64,000 nucleotides of DNA from Tribonema minus (taxonomy: Eukaryota > Sar > Xanthophyceae > Tribonematales > Tribonemataceae), in NCBI GenBank assembly GCA_017506865.1, contig JAFCMP010000054.1, forward strand, positions 310,001 through 374,000, given 5' to 3'. The notes under the pieces are model-generated. The model was given only the letters and a program-made list of their open reading frames with translations. It had not been told where the DNA came from and ran no database searches. A program made the translations under genes and the position numbers. Positions 44,641 to 55,710 of this stretch are shown piece by piece; within the stretch, counting starts at the first letter, position 1, and every line of letters begins with the position of its first letter.

Positions 44641-45254
44641 ATAAGCTGAAGTCCACTTAGAGTACACACGCATGTTACTTGATGTACACGCAGAGAGCGC
44701 AACATAGTATCCGCCAGCGCATGGCCACTTGAACAGCTGTCCTCCATGCCGAAGTGGCATCTTGAGTCCACACACACGAACTGTATTCTACTCAAGGTAC
44801 ATTATTGGCAAGTACAGTACACGCAGCGGTTCACCTGCGCATCGCCACGTCGAACGGGCCCAGCGCGCCGCACGCCATGGCTGTGCCGCCCTGCCCAGCC
44901 GGCAGCTCCAGGTGGCAATTTAGCCGCAGCCTTGCTTAGATGTTGAGGTGCTACAGGCCCGTTGGCGTCTACAGCGGGAGCGCACGCAGCATGCACACGC
45001 TTGAGTGCATGTCTGGCGGCGGCACGCGGCCTTGGGAGATGCACGTGAAGTGGCGCTTGAACGATGTGCGCTCCCCGAAACGATGTGCGCTCAAGCGATG
45101 CACGGAGCGTCAGCGTGACGGTGGTCAGGCGGTGGCGACTGCATCGAGGAAACAACTAGCCTACATACTACACTTCAGCAAGTGCAGGGAACAATGCAGA
45201 GAAGACACCCACACACAACACAGCTGACCGGACTGTGCTATGTGTATTCTGGGG

Positions 45255-45367
45255 CCGCTGCTCTTGTCTGAGCCAAACAACCAACAACAAACAGTAACTG
45301 CCACAACTGTGCTGCTGCTCTTGTCTGAGCCAAACAACCAACAACAAACAGTAACTGCCACAACTGT
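45255..45367. repeat. Perfect tandem duplication, 57-bp period
   Basis: The unit containing CTCTTGTCTGAGCCAAACAA occurs twice without mismatch, about 300 bp beyond the 3' end of the chromovirus coding region. It could be part of a 3' LTR, but no matching 5' LTR was found. Confidence 0.9.
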
Positions 45368-45674
45368 AACAGTCACAGGTGACACTCCAGCATCCAGCGT
45401 CACCAGAGTCACCCCCCCTAGATTGGAAAGGGTACTGCAAGGGGGACCCACTACACATATGCAACATGACTCGCAAGCCAATGCTACACATTGCAATGAA
45501 CCCTGTGCACACGCAGTCAATATACAAAGGCATGCCGCACAAGACGCCTCTCACACGCCGGGGTCTCTACCAAGCACATGACCGTGTGACTACACATGCA
45601 ATAATTCCAGCTGGGCTTGTGTGCCAAGTAGAAACCAAAAACCATTCGATGCATCTGGGCGAGTGTTGTACAAG

Positions 45675-46454
45675 CTAGGGTCCAGTACTGATTAGGGTCT
45701 GATACACCCCTTTAACAATCCAGAACACCCTATGAGCTATCTGTGTACGCCTTGTCTTCCCCTTTGAGACTATGCCCGTGAGCTCGCCCTCACACCAAGT
45801 AAGGTGCGCTTCGCCGCTTGGCTCCGTGAACTTGAAAACAGCCATAAGCTGCAGTCCGCTGATAGCTGCGCTCTGCAACACCGCTGCCGCAGGTGGCCGG
45901 AGTAACGCCTCCGCCAGGGGTGCAAGCTCATACGAGCGCGCACCGCATTGGGCCAGAACGCCGCCAACGCCCTGCGCCTTGATGGCGCGCCGCAACTGAC
46001 GCTTGACCACTTGAGTGTTTGAGCCCGCCACTGTGATGTCGCGACAGGCAATGGCCTTTTTTAATAGAGACCAGTACTCCTCGAGTACTTGGGGGCACTC
46101 ATCTAGCTGCTCGGAATCCTCCCACGAGGCAACTATCCCCCCGCTGGTTGAACCCTCCCAGCGTATTAGGTACTGTAGGCGGTGCCCCCGCCCGCGCGTT
46201 ACCGCCGCTACACGATCTTGAAGTATCGCCTCTACACCATGCCGCTGGAAGTTGTGAGCAGCAACGTCGTCATGAGTGAGTGAGCCAGGTGAATGCCCAC
46301 TCCAGTGCTTCGCCAGCAGGTAGCGAGAGAAGCCTGCAGGCAACGTCTCCGGCTGCTGTCGCATGTCGCTAGGGTCGCGACACTTCTTGGTGAGGCGTAT
46401 TGATATGCGCGTAGGCCGTCCGTTGATGTCCACCAGAAGACACCCGGCCTGCAC
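45675..46454 (-). pseudogene. Chromovirus integrase C-terminal/chromodomain segment
   Basis: Open for about 259 codons. The chromodomain is visible as a basic beta stretch (HRLQYLIRWEGS) followed by ASWEDSEQL and a C-terminal helix. This module directs integration by binding modified histones in chromoviruses. The aromatic cage is only partly conserved. Another piece of the integrase C-terminal region lies at 46,487-46,771. Confidence 0.8.
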
Positions 46455-46980
46455 ACGCTCCCCGCAGCTCTCCGCTGGGCCCGCTTTTATATTATGCTAT
46501 AGGGCCCATGCCATCTATGCAAGAGCTTCTTGCTGAAGAGCGTGCGCTTTGCCTTGTTGAACTCCCCCGGGGCCGCCACTGGTGCCGGCTCCGTGTCTGC
46601 AGGTGCCGTATGCATGCGCGGCACATGGTAGTACCACACGCGTTCACCAGCGCTGAACGACTGACGTAGTCCAAATGCCTCCGCAATCTCGGTGTTCTCG
46701 CGGAGCACCTTGGGCCCGTCGCAGCGCATGACGTTGGTTGGCAATGGTGTTGGCGGAGCGCTGCCGCTCAAGGATGTCGAACACTAGCTGTGACACTGAA
46801 GGATGTGTGCCAGGCTTGAGCAAGGGCTGTTGAAGCTTGCCCAGTATGAGGTGTAGTGCGACGCGGGCCTCGCGATCAGTAGCCAGAAGGAAGGGGGTTG
46901 CGCCGGTGGCGCGGTTGTAGGCAGTGTTGTGGGCAAAACTGATATGAGGTAGCCAGTCCGCCCAATTGTTCTTGGCACTA

Positions 46981-47781
46981 TCAACTACTTAACATGGTGA
47001 GCATCTGGGCTAGCTCCTGCATCAAACGCTCGCACTTGCCATTGCACTCAGGGTGGTATGCGGTAGTGGAAAGCTTCTTGATGCCCGTCTGCTTGTAGAC
47101 AGCTTGAGAAAGCTCTGCCATGAAGAGGCTGCCGCGGTCGCTGAGGAGCTTAGAAGGGGCACCGTGACGAGTGCTGTGCTGGATAACTAAAACTTCAGCT
47201 GTGCCAGCAGCACTGTAGTCCCCAGGCTTGATGGGATAGCACCACACCCAGCCCGAAAACAGGCACATCACCACCAGTATGTACATGAAGCCGCCAGCGC
47301 TGAGGGGTAGGGGGCCGAAGTGATCAAGCGTTAGGCTATGAAAGGCGTAGGGGAGCCTCTCACGCCATATAGTGGGCTAGCGAGACAGCTTGCGGGTTTG
47401 CTTGAACGCTTGGCAGGGCCAGCAGTGACTAACCCAGTAGTTGACGTCAAGGGTCCAAGAGGGCCACCAGCAGTGCGCACGGGTGCGCTCCAATGTGCGT
47501 TCAATGCCCTGGTGGCCTGCCCAAGCTGAGCCGTGCATCGCCTTAAGAACTTGATCCCTAATGGACCGGGGAATGGCAAGCTGTGGAAGCGGGGACTCGG
47601 GGGCGTTGTGCACCAAAAGCTGAGCGTTGCCGCAGATGACAAGGCTGCACTGCAAAGCCCATTTCTGTACCTGGGCTGCAAGCGCCGCATCTGCTGGCAG
47701 TCCTGCTCCAAGCAGCATGTTGCAAATTGGCCCCAGCTGAGCATCTGCGCGCTGCTCCTGCTGCCAGTCACCAGGCGTCAT
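46981..47781 (-). pseudogene. Chromovirus integrase (zinc finger and catalytic core)
   Basis: The HHCC finger is readable (HGSAWAGHQG, then CWPC about 30 residues on). The core shows LTLDHFGP, LLSDRGSLF and HPECNGKCER, which hold the D, D and E of the DDE triad. A stop separates finger and core. Confidence 0.85.
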
Positions 47782-47842
47782 GACTCCCAGTCGAGGATGC
47801 TCAGCAAAGCACTCTCACGCACCCGCCTCAGCGCCTGCGGCC

Positions 47843-49530
47843 TCAGCAAGCACTGAAATCTGCTCCTCTCCCCCTCCTTGAAGCGCTGCTCCCACCTCCG
47901 TGCAGATGTTGATGTACTCTGCTGTTGCAAGTGCCTCCAGCCGCTTCCACTCGTGGGCCTGCAGGCAGTACGCCTCGAGCAGCCGCTCGCGCTCGCTCTC
48001 CTCTGCATCTTGTGGTGTAGCAGGGACAGGATTGCGGCTTGGCCCGTCGGCGTTGCCGTGTGACGCGCCCTTCTTGTAGCGGATGGTGATGTTGAAGGCG
48101 CTGAGGAACTCGCTCCAGCGCGCGCCGCGCGCGGTGCGCGCGAAGGCTGTCGATGTACTGGAGAGCGCGGTGGTCGGTGTAGAGGACAAACGGCGTCCCC
48201 CACAGGATGTGCTTGAACTTCTTGATGCCGAAGACGATGGCGCCGGCTTCAAGGTCCGTAGTAGACCAGTTGCGCTCATTGGGTAGAGTCGCGCGAGATG
48301 TGAAGGCGATCGGTTGCTCCGCGCCGTCGTTGTTGGCCTGCGAGAGCACTGCGCCAAAGCCCTCCTTGCATGCGTCTGTGGCAAGGACAAAGGGGCGCTC
48401 GCCGGTGCTGGCGCGCGCGTAGTCGGGGTACTGCATGCAAGTGTGAAGCGCCAGGGCTTCGTTGACCTCGCGGATGGCTTGCTGTTGAGTAATGCCAACT
48501 ACGAAGTCCACCCCCTTGGCCATCAGATGCGTGAGCGGTGCTACCAGCTTGGCCATGTTCTGAATAAATCGCCGGTAGTAGTTTGCGAGGCCAAGCCACG
48601 CACGCAGCTGAGAGATGTTGCAGGGGATGGGCATCTCAAGTAGGGCTTGAACTTTGGATGGATCTGGCCTAATGCCATCAACGCCCACAATGTGCCCCAG
48701 GAACTTGATGTGCTTACACCCTATGTGCAGCTTGCTGGGGGCTAGCTTCATCCCATGCTGCTCTAGGCGCTGAAAAAGGGCTTTGAGGTCGTCGAGGTGC
48801 TGAGCCGTGGATGTAGAGTGCACAATGACGTCGTCAATGTAGGGTTGGACGCGCTCTAGGCCGGAAAGCACCATCTGCATGAGGCGTGTAAAGTGCCCTG
48901 GCGCCCCCGCCGCCCCCTGTGGGCACCGTAGCCACTCATACAAGCCGAACGATGTGACCATGGCAGTGAGGGGGATGCTGTCTGCATCTATGGCACTCGT
49001 GAAGTACCCACTGGTGATGTCAATGGTGGTGAAGACCTTTGAGCCCCCCAAACTAATAGAGGGTCCTCGATGTTAGGAATGGAGATCTGGGGGATCTTGG
49101 TCTGGGCGTTCAGCTTCTTGTAGTTAACGGTGATTCGGGCGGTTTCATCAGGCTTGAGCACTGCCGCCACTGGGGATGCCAACTCGGAGTTGAAAGGGCG
49201 GATGATGCCAGCAGCCAGCAGCTTGTCGATTTCGACCTTGACCAGAGCCGTCATTGCAGGAGAGTACCTATATGGACGGTCATGGTGCGGTGTGCTGCCC
49301 TCTTTGAGATCAAAGCGGAAGGGCAATGTGGTGCAACGCCCTATGTCCCACTTGTCTCTTGAGAACATTACGCTGCTATACTGAGCGAGCAGCAGGCACA
49401 AACACATCACCTGATCAACGTCCCATCCCTGAAGGTCAACGCGCACTGCCAACATGTAGTCTGGCAAGTGCTTGCGTGCCTCAGTCAAAGCAGCATTAAC
49501 CTTCCGGTCTTCGTGAACGTATGACCCCAA
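47843..49530 (-). pseudogene. Chromovirus reverse transcriptase and RNase H
   Basis: The RT frame includes the palm motif YIDDVIVHS and the downstream connection; the upstream linker (LLAAGIIRPFNSELASPVA, then VNYKKLNAQT) is in another frame, separated by a one-base change near 49,070. RNase H follows (FVLATDACKEGFGAVLSQA, then YTDHRALQYI) and shifts frame near 48,120. Catalytic residues are intact even though the frame is broken. Confidence 0.9.
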
Positions 49531-49849
49531 CTTAAGCTGCCGCTGTCGGGAGTGTGTACTTTTGCGCTCCCACTAGGCTCAAAGTCAACAGCCACACCGA
49601 GGTGCTGCTGCAGCGCTTCTCGCACAGCCGCTGCACCCTTCGCAACAGTCGCGTCAGTGCTGCGGCCGGCGTCACCCTCTGGCTCCGGCTCGCAGCGCAA
49701 AATGTCAGTGCGCAGGTCCAGCACAAAGATGTGCTCCTCCCTCTCAGCGCGCGCCAGCGCCGCCGCGGCGCCTGCCGCGTGCGCGCGCTGTGCCGCTGTA
49801 TCGCTTGTCACTGATGCTCCCGTTGCAGTATTCCTCCCACAAGCCCTTG

Positions 49850-50750
49850 CCGCATGCGCGGCGCCATCAGGCGCCGCTGCTGCTGCAGAGCGCTGCTGCG
49901 CCGCTGCTGCTGCAGAGCGCTGCTGCGCCGCTGCCGCCTGGGCGGCGCCCGCCCGCTCCACTGCGGTGGCCATACGCACTGCGACTGGTTCGGCGCCAGC
50001 ATGCGCCACTGCTGTCGCAGTGCTCCGTTGAGTTGCCACAGTGACTCCGTGCGCGGCGCTGGTCAGCGCGCCGCAAAATCAGTGCAAGCCGCGACAGGCG
50101 TGGCGCCCGTAGACGCCACTGCCGTGGCAGCACTCCATGGTACCGCTGATGCGTGCGCGGCGCCCGACGGCGCCGCCAGACCAGCAGCACGCGCCGCGAC
50201 TGGAGCGGCGCCCGAGTGCGCCGCTGCCGTCGCATCGCGCCGCTGTACGTGAGCCGCTTGGGCGGCGCTCGACGGCGCCACTGAAAAAGCTGCGCGCGCT
50301 GCAGCTGGCGCGGCGACCGCGGACGCCGCTGCCGCTGCAGCATTCCGTGGTGCCGCTGGTGCGTGCGCGGCGGGGCGCGCCGGCACCGCCGCCACACCAG
50401 CAGCACGCACCGCAACTGGCGCGGCGCCCAAGGGCGCCGCTGCCGTCGCAGCGCTCCGCTGCGTGTCAGCCGCTCGGGCAAGGCTTGCCGGCGCCACCAA
50501 AGAAGCTGCGCGCGCTGCAGCTTGCGCGGCGCTTGTAGACGCCGCTGCTGCTGCAGCGCTCCGTGGTGTTGCTGGTGCGTGCGCGGCGGCGCGCGCCGGC
50601 AATGCCGCCACACCAGCAGCACGCGCCGCGACTGGCGCGGCGCCCGAGGACGCCGCTGCCCCCGCAGCGCTCCATTGCGAGGCTTTTGCCTGCGCGACCT
50701 CCTAATGTGCCGCCCCTGAGGCAGCTTGGGCCGCGGCGTGCATGGTGCCA
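49850..50750 (-). repeat. GC-rich tandem array, period about 210-220 bp, Ala-rich if translated
   Basis: Three or more units share GCTGGTGCGTGCGCGGCG and CACCAGCAGCACGC, with shorter internal repeats (GCAGAGCGCTGCTGCGCCGC twice at about 49,886-49,927). The minus strand is open in more than one frame (Ala-rich in one, Arg/Pro-rich in another), so translation is uncertain. It occupies the expected gag position of the chromovirus. Confidence 0.75.
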
Positions 50751-50825
50751 GCAGGCGCCGATGCCTCCGCAGCGTCCCCGCGTGCGCCGCTGCCTCCGCA
50801 GCAGCAGCAGTGTCGCCTTGGTCAG

Positions 50826-51695
50826 GGTTAGTATAGGCCTTCGGAGCCTGACGCCGTGGGTCCGGGAGCAAACCACCTTCGTTTGCTGAGCGGTGCCGCA
50901 GCATTAAAATATCGCCGTAAGTGTGGTAGGCTGCTTTGATACACAACGCACAGAGGCGGCCCTTGGGAGCGTTGCAAGGTGCTCAGGAAGGAGGTGCCTG
51001 CTGCTGGCAGTGCCACAGGTGCATTGCGCGCGCGTGATCAGCGTCGGCCTCCACATCTCTGAAGGTGTTGGCACAAAATCGCAGGAGCTGGGGTGGCGGC
51101 GATAGCTCGTGCGGACACCAGCGACTACCAGGTGCCAGAAACCATTGAAATACCACGTTTAGTTTCCTCAATGTATACCTGTTCAGCCTGTTCTTCTCGC
51201 CCTCACGTGCTGCAATGCATTACTTGAAAATGCGCTCCTGAGCTTGGCAGCACGAGCAAGCAAAGCCATCCGCTTGGGCAGGCAGCTGTTTGAGTTGCCA
51301 AGTACTTTGGCGCGTGCAAGTTCAGTTGCTATGACGATGGTTTGCCCTCGCGGCAGCATGCACGATGTGCTTTGTTGATGGAGGTGGCCTGGTGCTGCAT
51401 GATTTTGTGTTTGCGCAAGCAGAGCCCACGGCATGTACATGTATAGGCTATATACCGCTCGTTCCTGCATTGCGAGCATTCGTGTATACGACTGCTGCCG
51501 CTATTATGGCCCATAATTCGCTGAGCGGCCAGCTCTCACGAGCCCAGGGCCTGCAGCGCGTGCCAGCTCGCAAAATTGGCGTTCGTATGTGCTGTAATTC
51601 TGCTGCCCGTGGTTCAAGCTGCGCGCAATAGCGGCTGGTCGTAAAGTACTACTGTACATGAAGCCAGTGGTAAATTTCAACTCAGCGGACTGATA
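50826..51695 (+). repeat. Telomere-junction repeat family B, copy 1 (partner 60,290-61,133)
   Basis: Begins GGGTTAGTATAGGCCTTCGG and continues for about 870 bp with roughly 90 percent identity to 60,290-61,133. Only a single TTAGGG-like unit (CAGGGTTAG) precedes it. The minus strand has a frame starting MLAMQERAVYSLYMYMPWAL that is conserved for about 70 codons in both copies before an indel, so the family may encode or have captured protein. Its right end is set by loss of similarity after TTTCAACTCAG(C/A)G. Confidence 0.85.
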
Positions 51696-51699
51696 TGAT

Positions 51700-52019
51700 G
51701 TATGTGCAATAAGCAGCCTCGATGAATGGTACGTGAGGCTGACCATCCTCCGCTTCCCCTGTGTCGTCCATGAGGGGATCATAGACTTCCTCGGATTCGG
51801 TCGCCTCAGCGTCAGATTGCCACTCGTCATCGGAGTCAGCCTCGGCCACTGTTGAGTGGCTGTCGTCACTGCAGTCTGACTCGGCGGGGTCAGCGTCCTG
51901 CATTGTGGGCCGCCGGCCCTGTGTGGAATTGATGCGGCGCCTGGCCAGTCGGGTTTCCTCTCCTTCATATTGCTCATCAGCACTGTGCCCCGTTGGTGAT
52001 CCAGAACTCGATGATGACT
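51700..52019 (-). CDS. Acidic exon of an unidentified minus-strand gene
   Basis: A TTTTGCAG acceptor at 52,020 is followed by about 105 codons rich in Ser, Asp and Glu (SDCSDDSHSTVAEADSDDEW). The other frames are not protein-like. The exon abuts repeat family B, so the gene may be truncated. Comparable acidic exons start the USP-like genes at 57.3 and 61.8 kb. Confidence 0.4.
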
Positions 52020-52299
52020 GCAAAACACCAAGAAGGGGGGCATTGTTTTACTGTTATCCCAGGTATAACCCTGAGCATACACATGATTGAACCACACAGG
52101 ATTGCTTGGTCTTGCATCATGTGCCAGGCACAAGGGGCATTCAACAATGATACCCATGCAGGGCAGCGGTGCACCTGCATCAGCAGGCACCACCATACAC
52201 ACGCTTACACATGCGGCCAAGCACTGCCTCTAGCGGGTATGACGTCATCAACATCAGGAAAACGGTATGGTGCATTCTGGCCACTTTAGGCCTGGTTTA

Positions 52300-52690
52300 G
52301 GCCCCGTTTCGGTCGCAGGCACCGAATGACCACCGAAACAGCCCAGAAGTGCGATTCCGTGTTCACTGAATTGATTTTATGTGTGCATTCTGTCAGCATT
52401 CTGCTGCAGGGGCAGATTAGGAGCAGAATCGTGCTGAACGACGTTGACCTGGTTTAGGCTTGGGCAGAATCGGGCACGCCGATGAGAAGTACGATGCAAT
52501 CTGTTGACTTTGCGCCTGAAGCCAAATTGAGAGCACAATGCACGTAGGCAGTTCGGTTTAGATGGGCCGAATGAGAGCAGAATGGCTTCAGCCGAATGGC
52601 TGCACTCTGCTGGGGCCGGATTGGGAGCAGAATGGCTGCCGAATGACCCTCGTCGTTGCCTTCTGCTGCATGACGGAATGTAGGCACATC
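52300..52690. repeat. AGCAGAATGGC-rich degenerate repeat tract
   Basis: GAGCAGAAT(G/C)G and GCCGAATG(A/G) recur several times over about 380 bp, suggesting an old short-period repeat or MITE. No ends identified. Confidence 0.35.
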
Positions 52691-53965
52691 AATTTACAAT
52701 CTTGTTAGCACCGCAGCTTGCCAGTAAACTATTTGTTAGTACCCGTGCACCCAATTGAGGTTGGGGGGTATTGCCTACCTACTGTCCAATTTGTTGGCAT
52801 ACAAGGACTCACAATGCGGAACGCTATGCAGGCCAAACGTCTGTTTATAACACTGATAGCTCAACGAAGTCGTATTCTCTTCCGCTACAATAGTCTAAAA
52901 ACATGTCGTAGACGTTCCTGCCTACAATTGCTGCCAGCTTGCTATAGGAAACAACAAGTTTTTTCAACCATCAGTGCTGGTGCACGCAGCTGTGGTATGT
53001 AGTGCATGGAGAGCATTCATTGGCTGCAGCTGCGGGCTGTCAATATTGGAGTGTCCTACTGTCGGTAGCGCAGCAGCATCACTGAGTGCAGTAATTACGG
53101 CCGTGGGGTGTACAAGCGGTGTGCCATGATGTTTCGCTATTGACAAACGGAGGCCTCAAAGCATTCAGTCGTTCAACTTATGTTGCTGTTACACTGTGAC
53201 TTCAGTGGTACAGCTGCGCTGCGACGGCGGTGCCAAGCATTATGACAGATACTGATGGCGTGGGCCAGGCGGTGGTTACTTTTTCTCAAGTGTCAAATTG
53301 GTGCTTGGGCCGTGATGATTCTCGCACCAGTGGCGAAGGTGCATATTACACATGCAGTCTCAGTGTCTATGTGCAAAATTCAATTGTTTAGCTGATGAAT
53401 CTATGGCGCTTGCCATTGTCCATCAGCTGCACAGGTGCATGGCAGCTGCACTCAGTAACTTGATGGCAGCGGATCAACACCACTCATCATCAGATTGACA
53501 GATTCTTCTAAGTAGGCATTCAACTGACAGCGCTCAATCTGCCAACGTCATCAGGTGCACACGGCGTGCGGCCTCAATGCAGCTCTGAACAGCCGTCAAT
53601 GCTAAGCTTCTGTAGGTGCAGGCGCGGAGCGTACAACACGGCAGTGCTCAGCGTACACAGCGTAATTTTATGGCCACTACGCGCAATGAGTGTGGATACA
53701 TGGTGACAGTACTCATAGTGTGGCAGTGCTCAGCTCACTGTCGTAGCAGCAACGCTGCGTCACGTCGACGTCAGTACGTCTCATTCAGAGCGGTCAGCAT
53801 GACTACACAGCAGCAAAGGTTGACTGCGTTATCATCATGAGAGCTGCTCAGCAAATAGCACTGAGTGTTGGTGCTGAATTTTGTAGTGGCATATGCGCCG
53901 TGACCTATGCAGGAAGCGCCGCTCACGCCAGCAACGGTGAACACCACGATAATTCGTGCTACAGT
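52691..53965. other. Unassigned sequence
   Basis: No coding pattern or repeat recognised. Confidence 0.4.
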
Positions 53966-55620
53966 CACATCCCGAATCCTGGCACCTTGTTTCTGCCCTG
54001 TTTAGAGCCACATTCTGCTCCTCACATCCTGTGCAGTCTAGGCTCAAATTCTGTGCAGTCTATGGTCCTCATGCAGAGTTTGAGCAGAATATACTCTCTG
54101 CCCTGGGCAGAATAAGCACCTAGACTGCCCAGAAACCATCAATTTGACCACTTCTGTGCACATTCTGTCCGTCTTAGGTGCGTTTTATGCTGCTTTCATG
54201 CACATTCTGCTTATGCTAGGTGCAGTTTCTGTACGCCTTCTGTGACCATGCTTGCTGCCCTTAACACGACATACATGGCGCATCATATGGCAGCATCATA
54301 CAGCATGCGCAGCAAGCCAGGTTTCACATCATGGGTGGTTCAACTTGTAGCATGGGTGGCGCAGGCAACAAAGTGACTGTACATGCACCTTGTGTATGTA
54401 TGGCGGCAGTTGTCTAAAACATACATGTATATATGATTATAAATAATACTTAATTATTATAAAAATGTAGTGACTGCACGAATAGTCTAAGACGCCGATT
54501 GACTTGATGAATATGAGCGTGCAACGAGCCTAAATGTCATGGTTGACGGTAATTGCACATTGACCAACCAAACACATCCGCTCCCTTGACCCCCCACCCC
54601 CCCGCCCCCTCGCTTGTTGCAGCGTCAGCGTCAGCGCCTCGTGATGCCCCCCTGCTGCGGCAGCAGCACCTATGCCTGGTACTGAACACCTTCACCACAA
54701 CATCTGCTGTGCAGCTGCGCCGACTGTCACACGGTCCAGCTCCGCGCCAGCAGGTGCCGCTCCAGACCTCATGTCCCGGCAATGCAGCGCCTGCACGTAT
54801 TGCACAAGAAGGGGCATCAGCATCAGAAACCCCGCAAAGTACTATACCATTAATAAACGGCCAGTGCTGCAACGCTGCCTATGCTTGGTCCATTCCCTTG
54901 AAATTCTCGTTCATACTGCAAGTAAAAGTTTGTGTTGTTGACTCATTAAGATAGTCGCAGACTTTGGTGTTCCAGCCCTGAAAATCACATTAGACTAGCG
55001 CGTCTGACAAACGTCATACAAACGGACAAACGTAGTATGACTCATTTGGTGTGCATGTAGACCGGCCAAGAGGCGCGGCGGCGGCGGAGCGCGCGGCGCG
55101 TCACATGCTCAAAGCTCAGCGTGCGCATGCGTCGACTGCGCATCGTAACCCTGACCGTGAGGAGCTTTTATTCATACTACACATTGACTTTGTGTTGTTG
55201 ACTCTTTTAAGATTTAAAAAAATAGTAGTAGACGCTGGTGTTCCAGCCCTGAAGATAAAAAAAAGACGTACCCGTCTGATTATTGATATACAAATTGACA
55301 AAGGTTGCATGACTTTAATGGCGTGTGCGCAGACCGGCCGAGAGGCGCGGCGGCGGCAGGCGCGCGGCGCGACACATGCTCAAGGCTCAGCGCACGCATG
55401 CGCGCAAAGGCGGCGCCGAGCACGTGCATGCCGCCATTCTCTGCGACAAGGGTGTACCTGTACGCACATTACTTCAAGTCAATCTGAATGCACACGCAGC
55501 ACACAAACCGTTTGGCCGCGCATGGTGGCGTCGAACAGGCACACGCAGCCACACTCACGGCCAAACTCACAACAAGAAGCTCATACACATGACCTTAAGT
55601 CCACTTACAGTACAAACACA
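53966..55620 (+). repeat. Dispersed repeat family A, copy 2 (partner 43,215-44,640)
   Basis: Same landmarks as copy 1. The GC-rich block (GAGGCGCGGCGGCGGC) and its flank are present twice here (about 55,068 and 55,340) but once in copy 1, so this copy gained an internal tandem duplication of about 270 bp. Confidence 0.75.
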
Positions 55621-55640
55621 GGTCACTTGAAGTACACGCA

Positions 55641-55710
55641 GAGGGTTAGGGTTAGGGTTAGGGTTAGGGTTAGGATTAGGGTTAGGGTTAGGGTTAGGGT
55701 TAGTATAGGG
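55641..55710. repeat. Internal telomeric tract joined to a family-B-like start
   Basis: About ten TTAGGG units with one variant (TTAGGA) run straight into GTTAGTATAGGGTAG, and 35 bp later into GGAGCAAACCAG. The start of repeat family B has the same junction and the same AGCAAACCA, but similarity then ends. Confidence 0.9.

Larger units (their letters stand above)
45675..49530 (-). mobile_element. Broken Ty3/gypsy chromovirus polyprotein region
   Basis: Read on the minus strand, the order is pre-RT linker, reverse transcriptase, RNase H, integrase zinc finger, integrase core, chromodomain: the canonical chromovirus order. At least four single-base frame changes (near 49,070, 48,120, 47,815 and 46,980) and a stop (about 47,379) break it, so this copy is not autonomous if the sequence is correct. 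No gag zinc knuckle, primer-binding site or LTR pair could be recognised. The region where gag would lie is an Ala-coding tandem array. Confidence 0.9.

Noticed and set aside
49554-50889. Plus-strand Ala/Arg/Pro-rich frames in the GC-rich array
   Set aside because: Tandem GC-rich sequence is open in several frames on both strands; there is no sign of selection.
51504-52220. 238-codon minus-strand frame
   Set aside because: It spans the border of repeat family B, and its composition is less protein-like than the overlapping acidic frame that follows a good acceptor.
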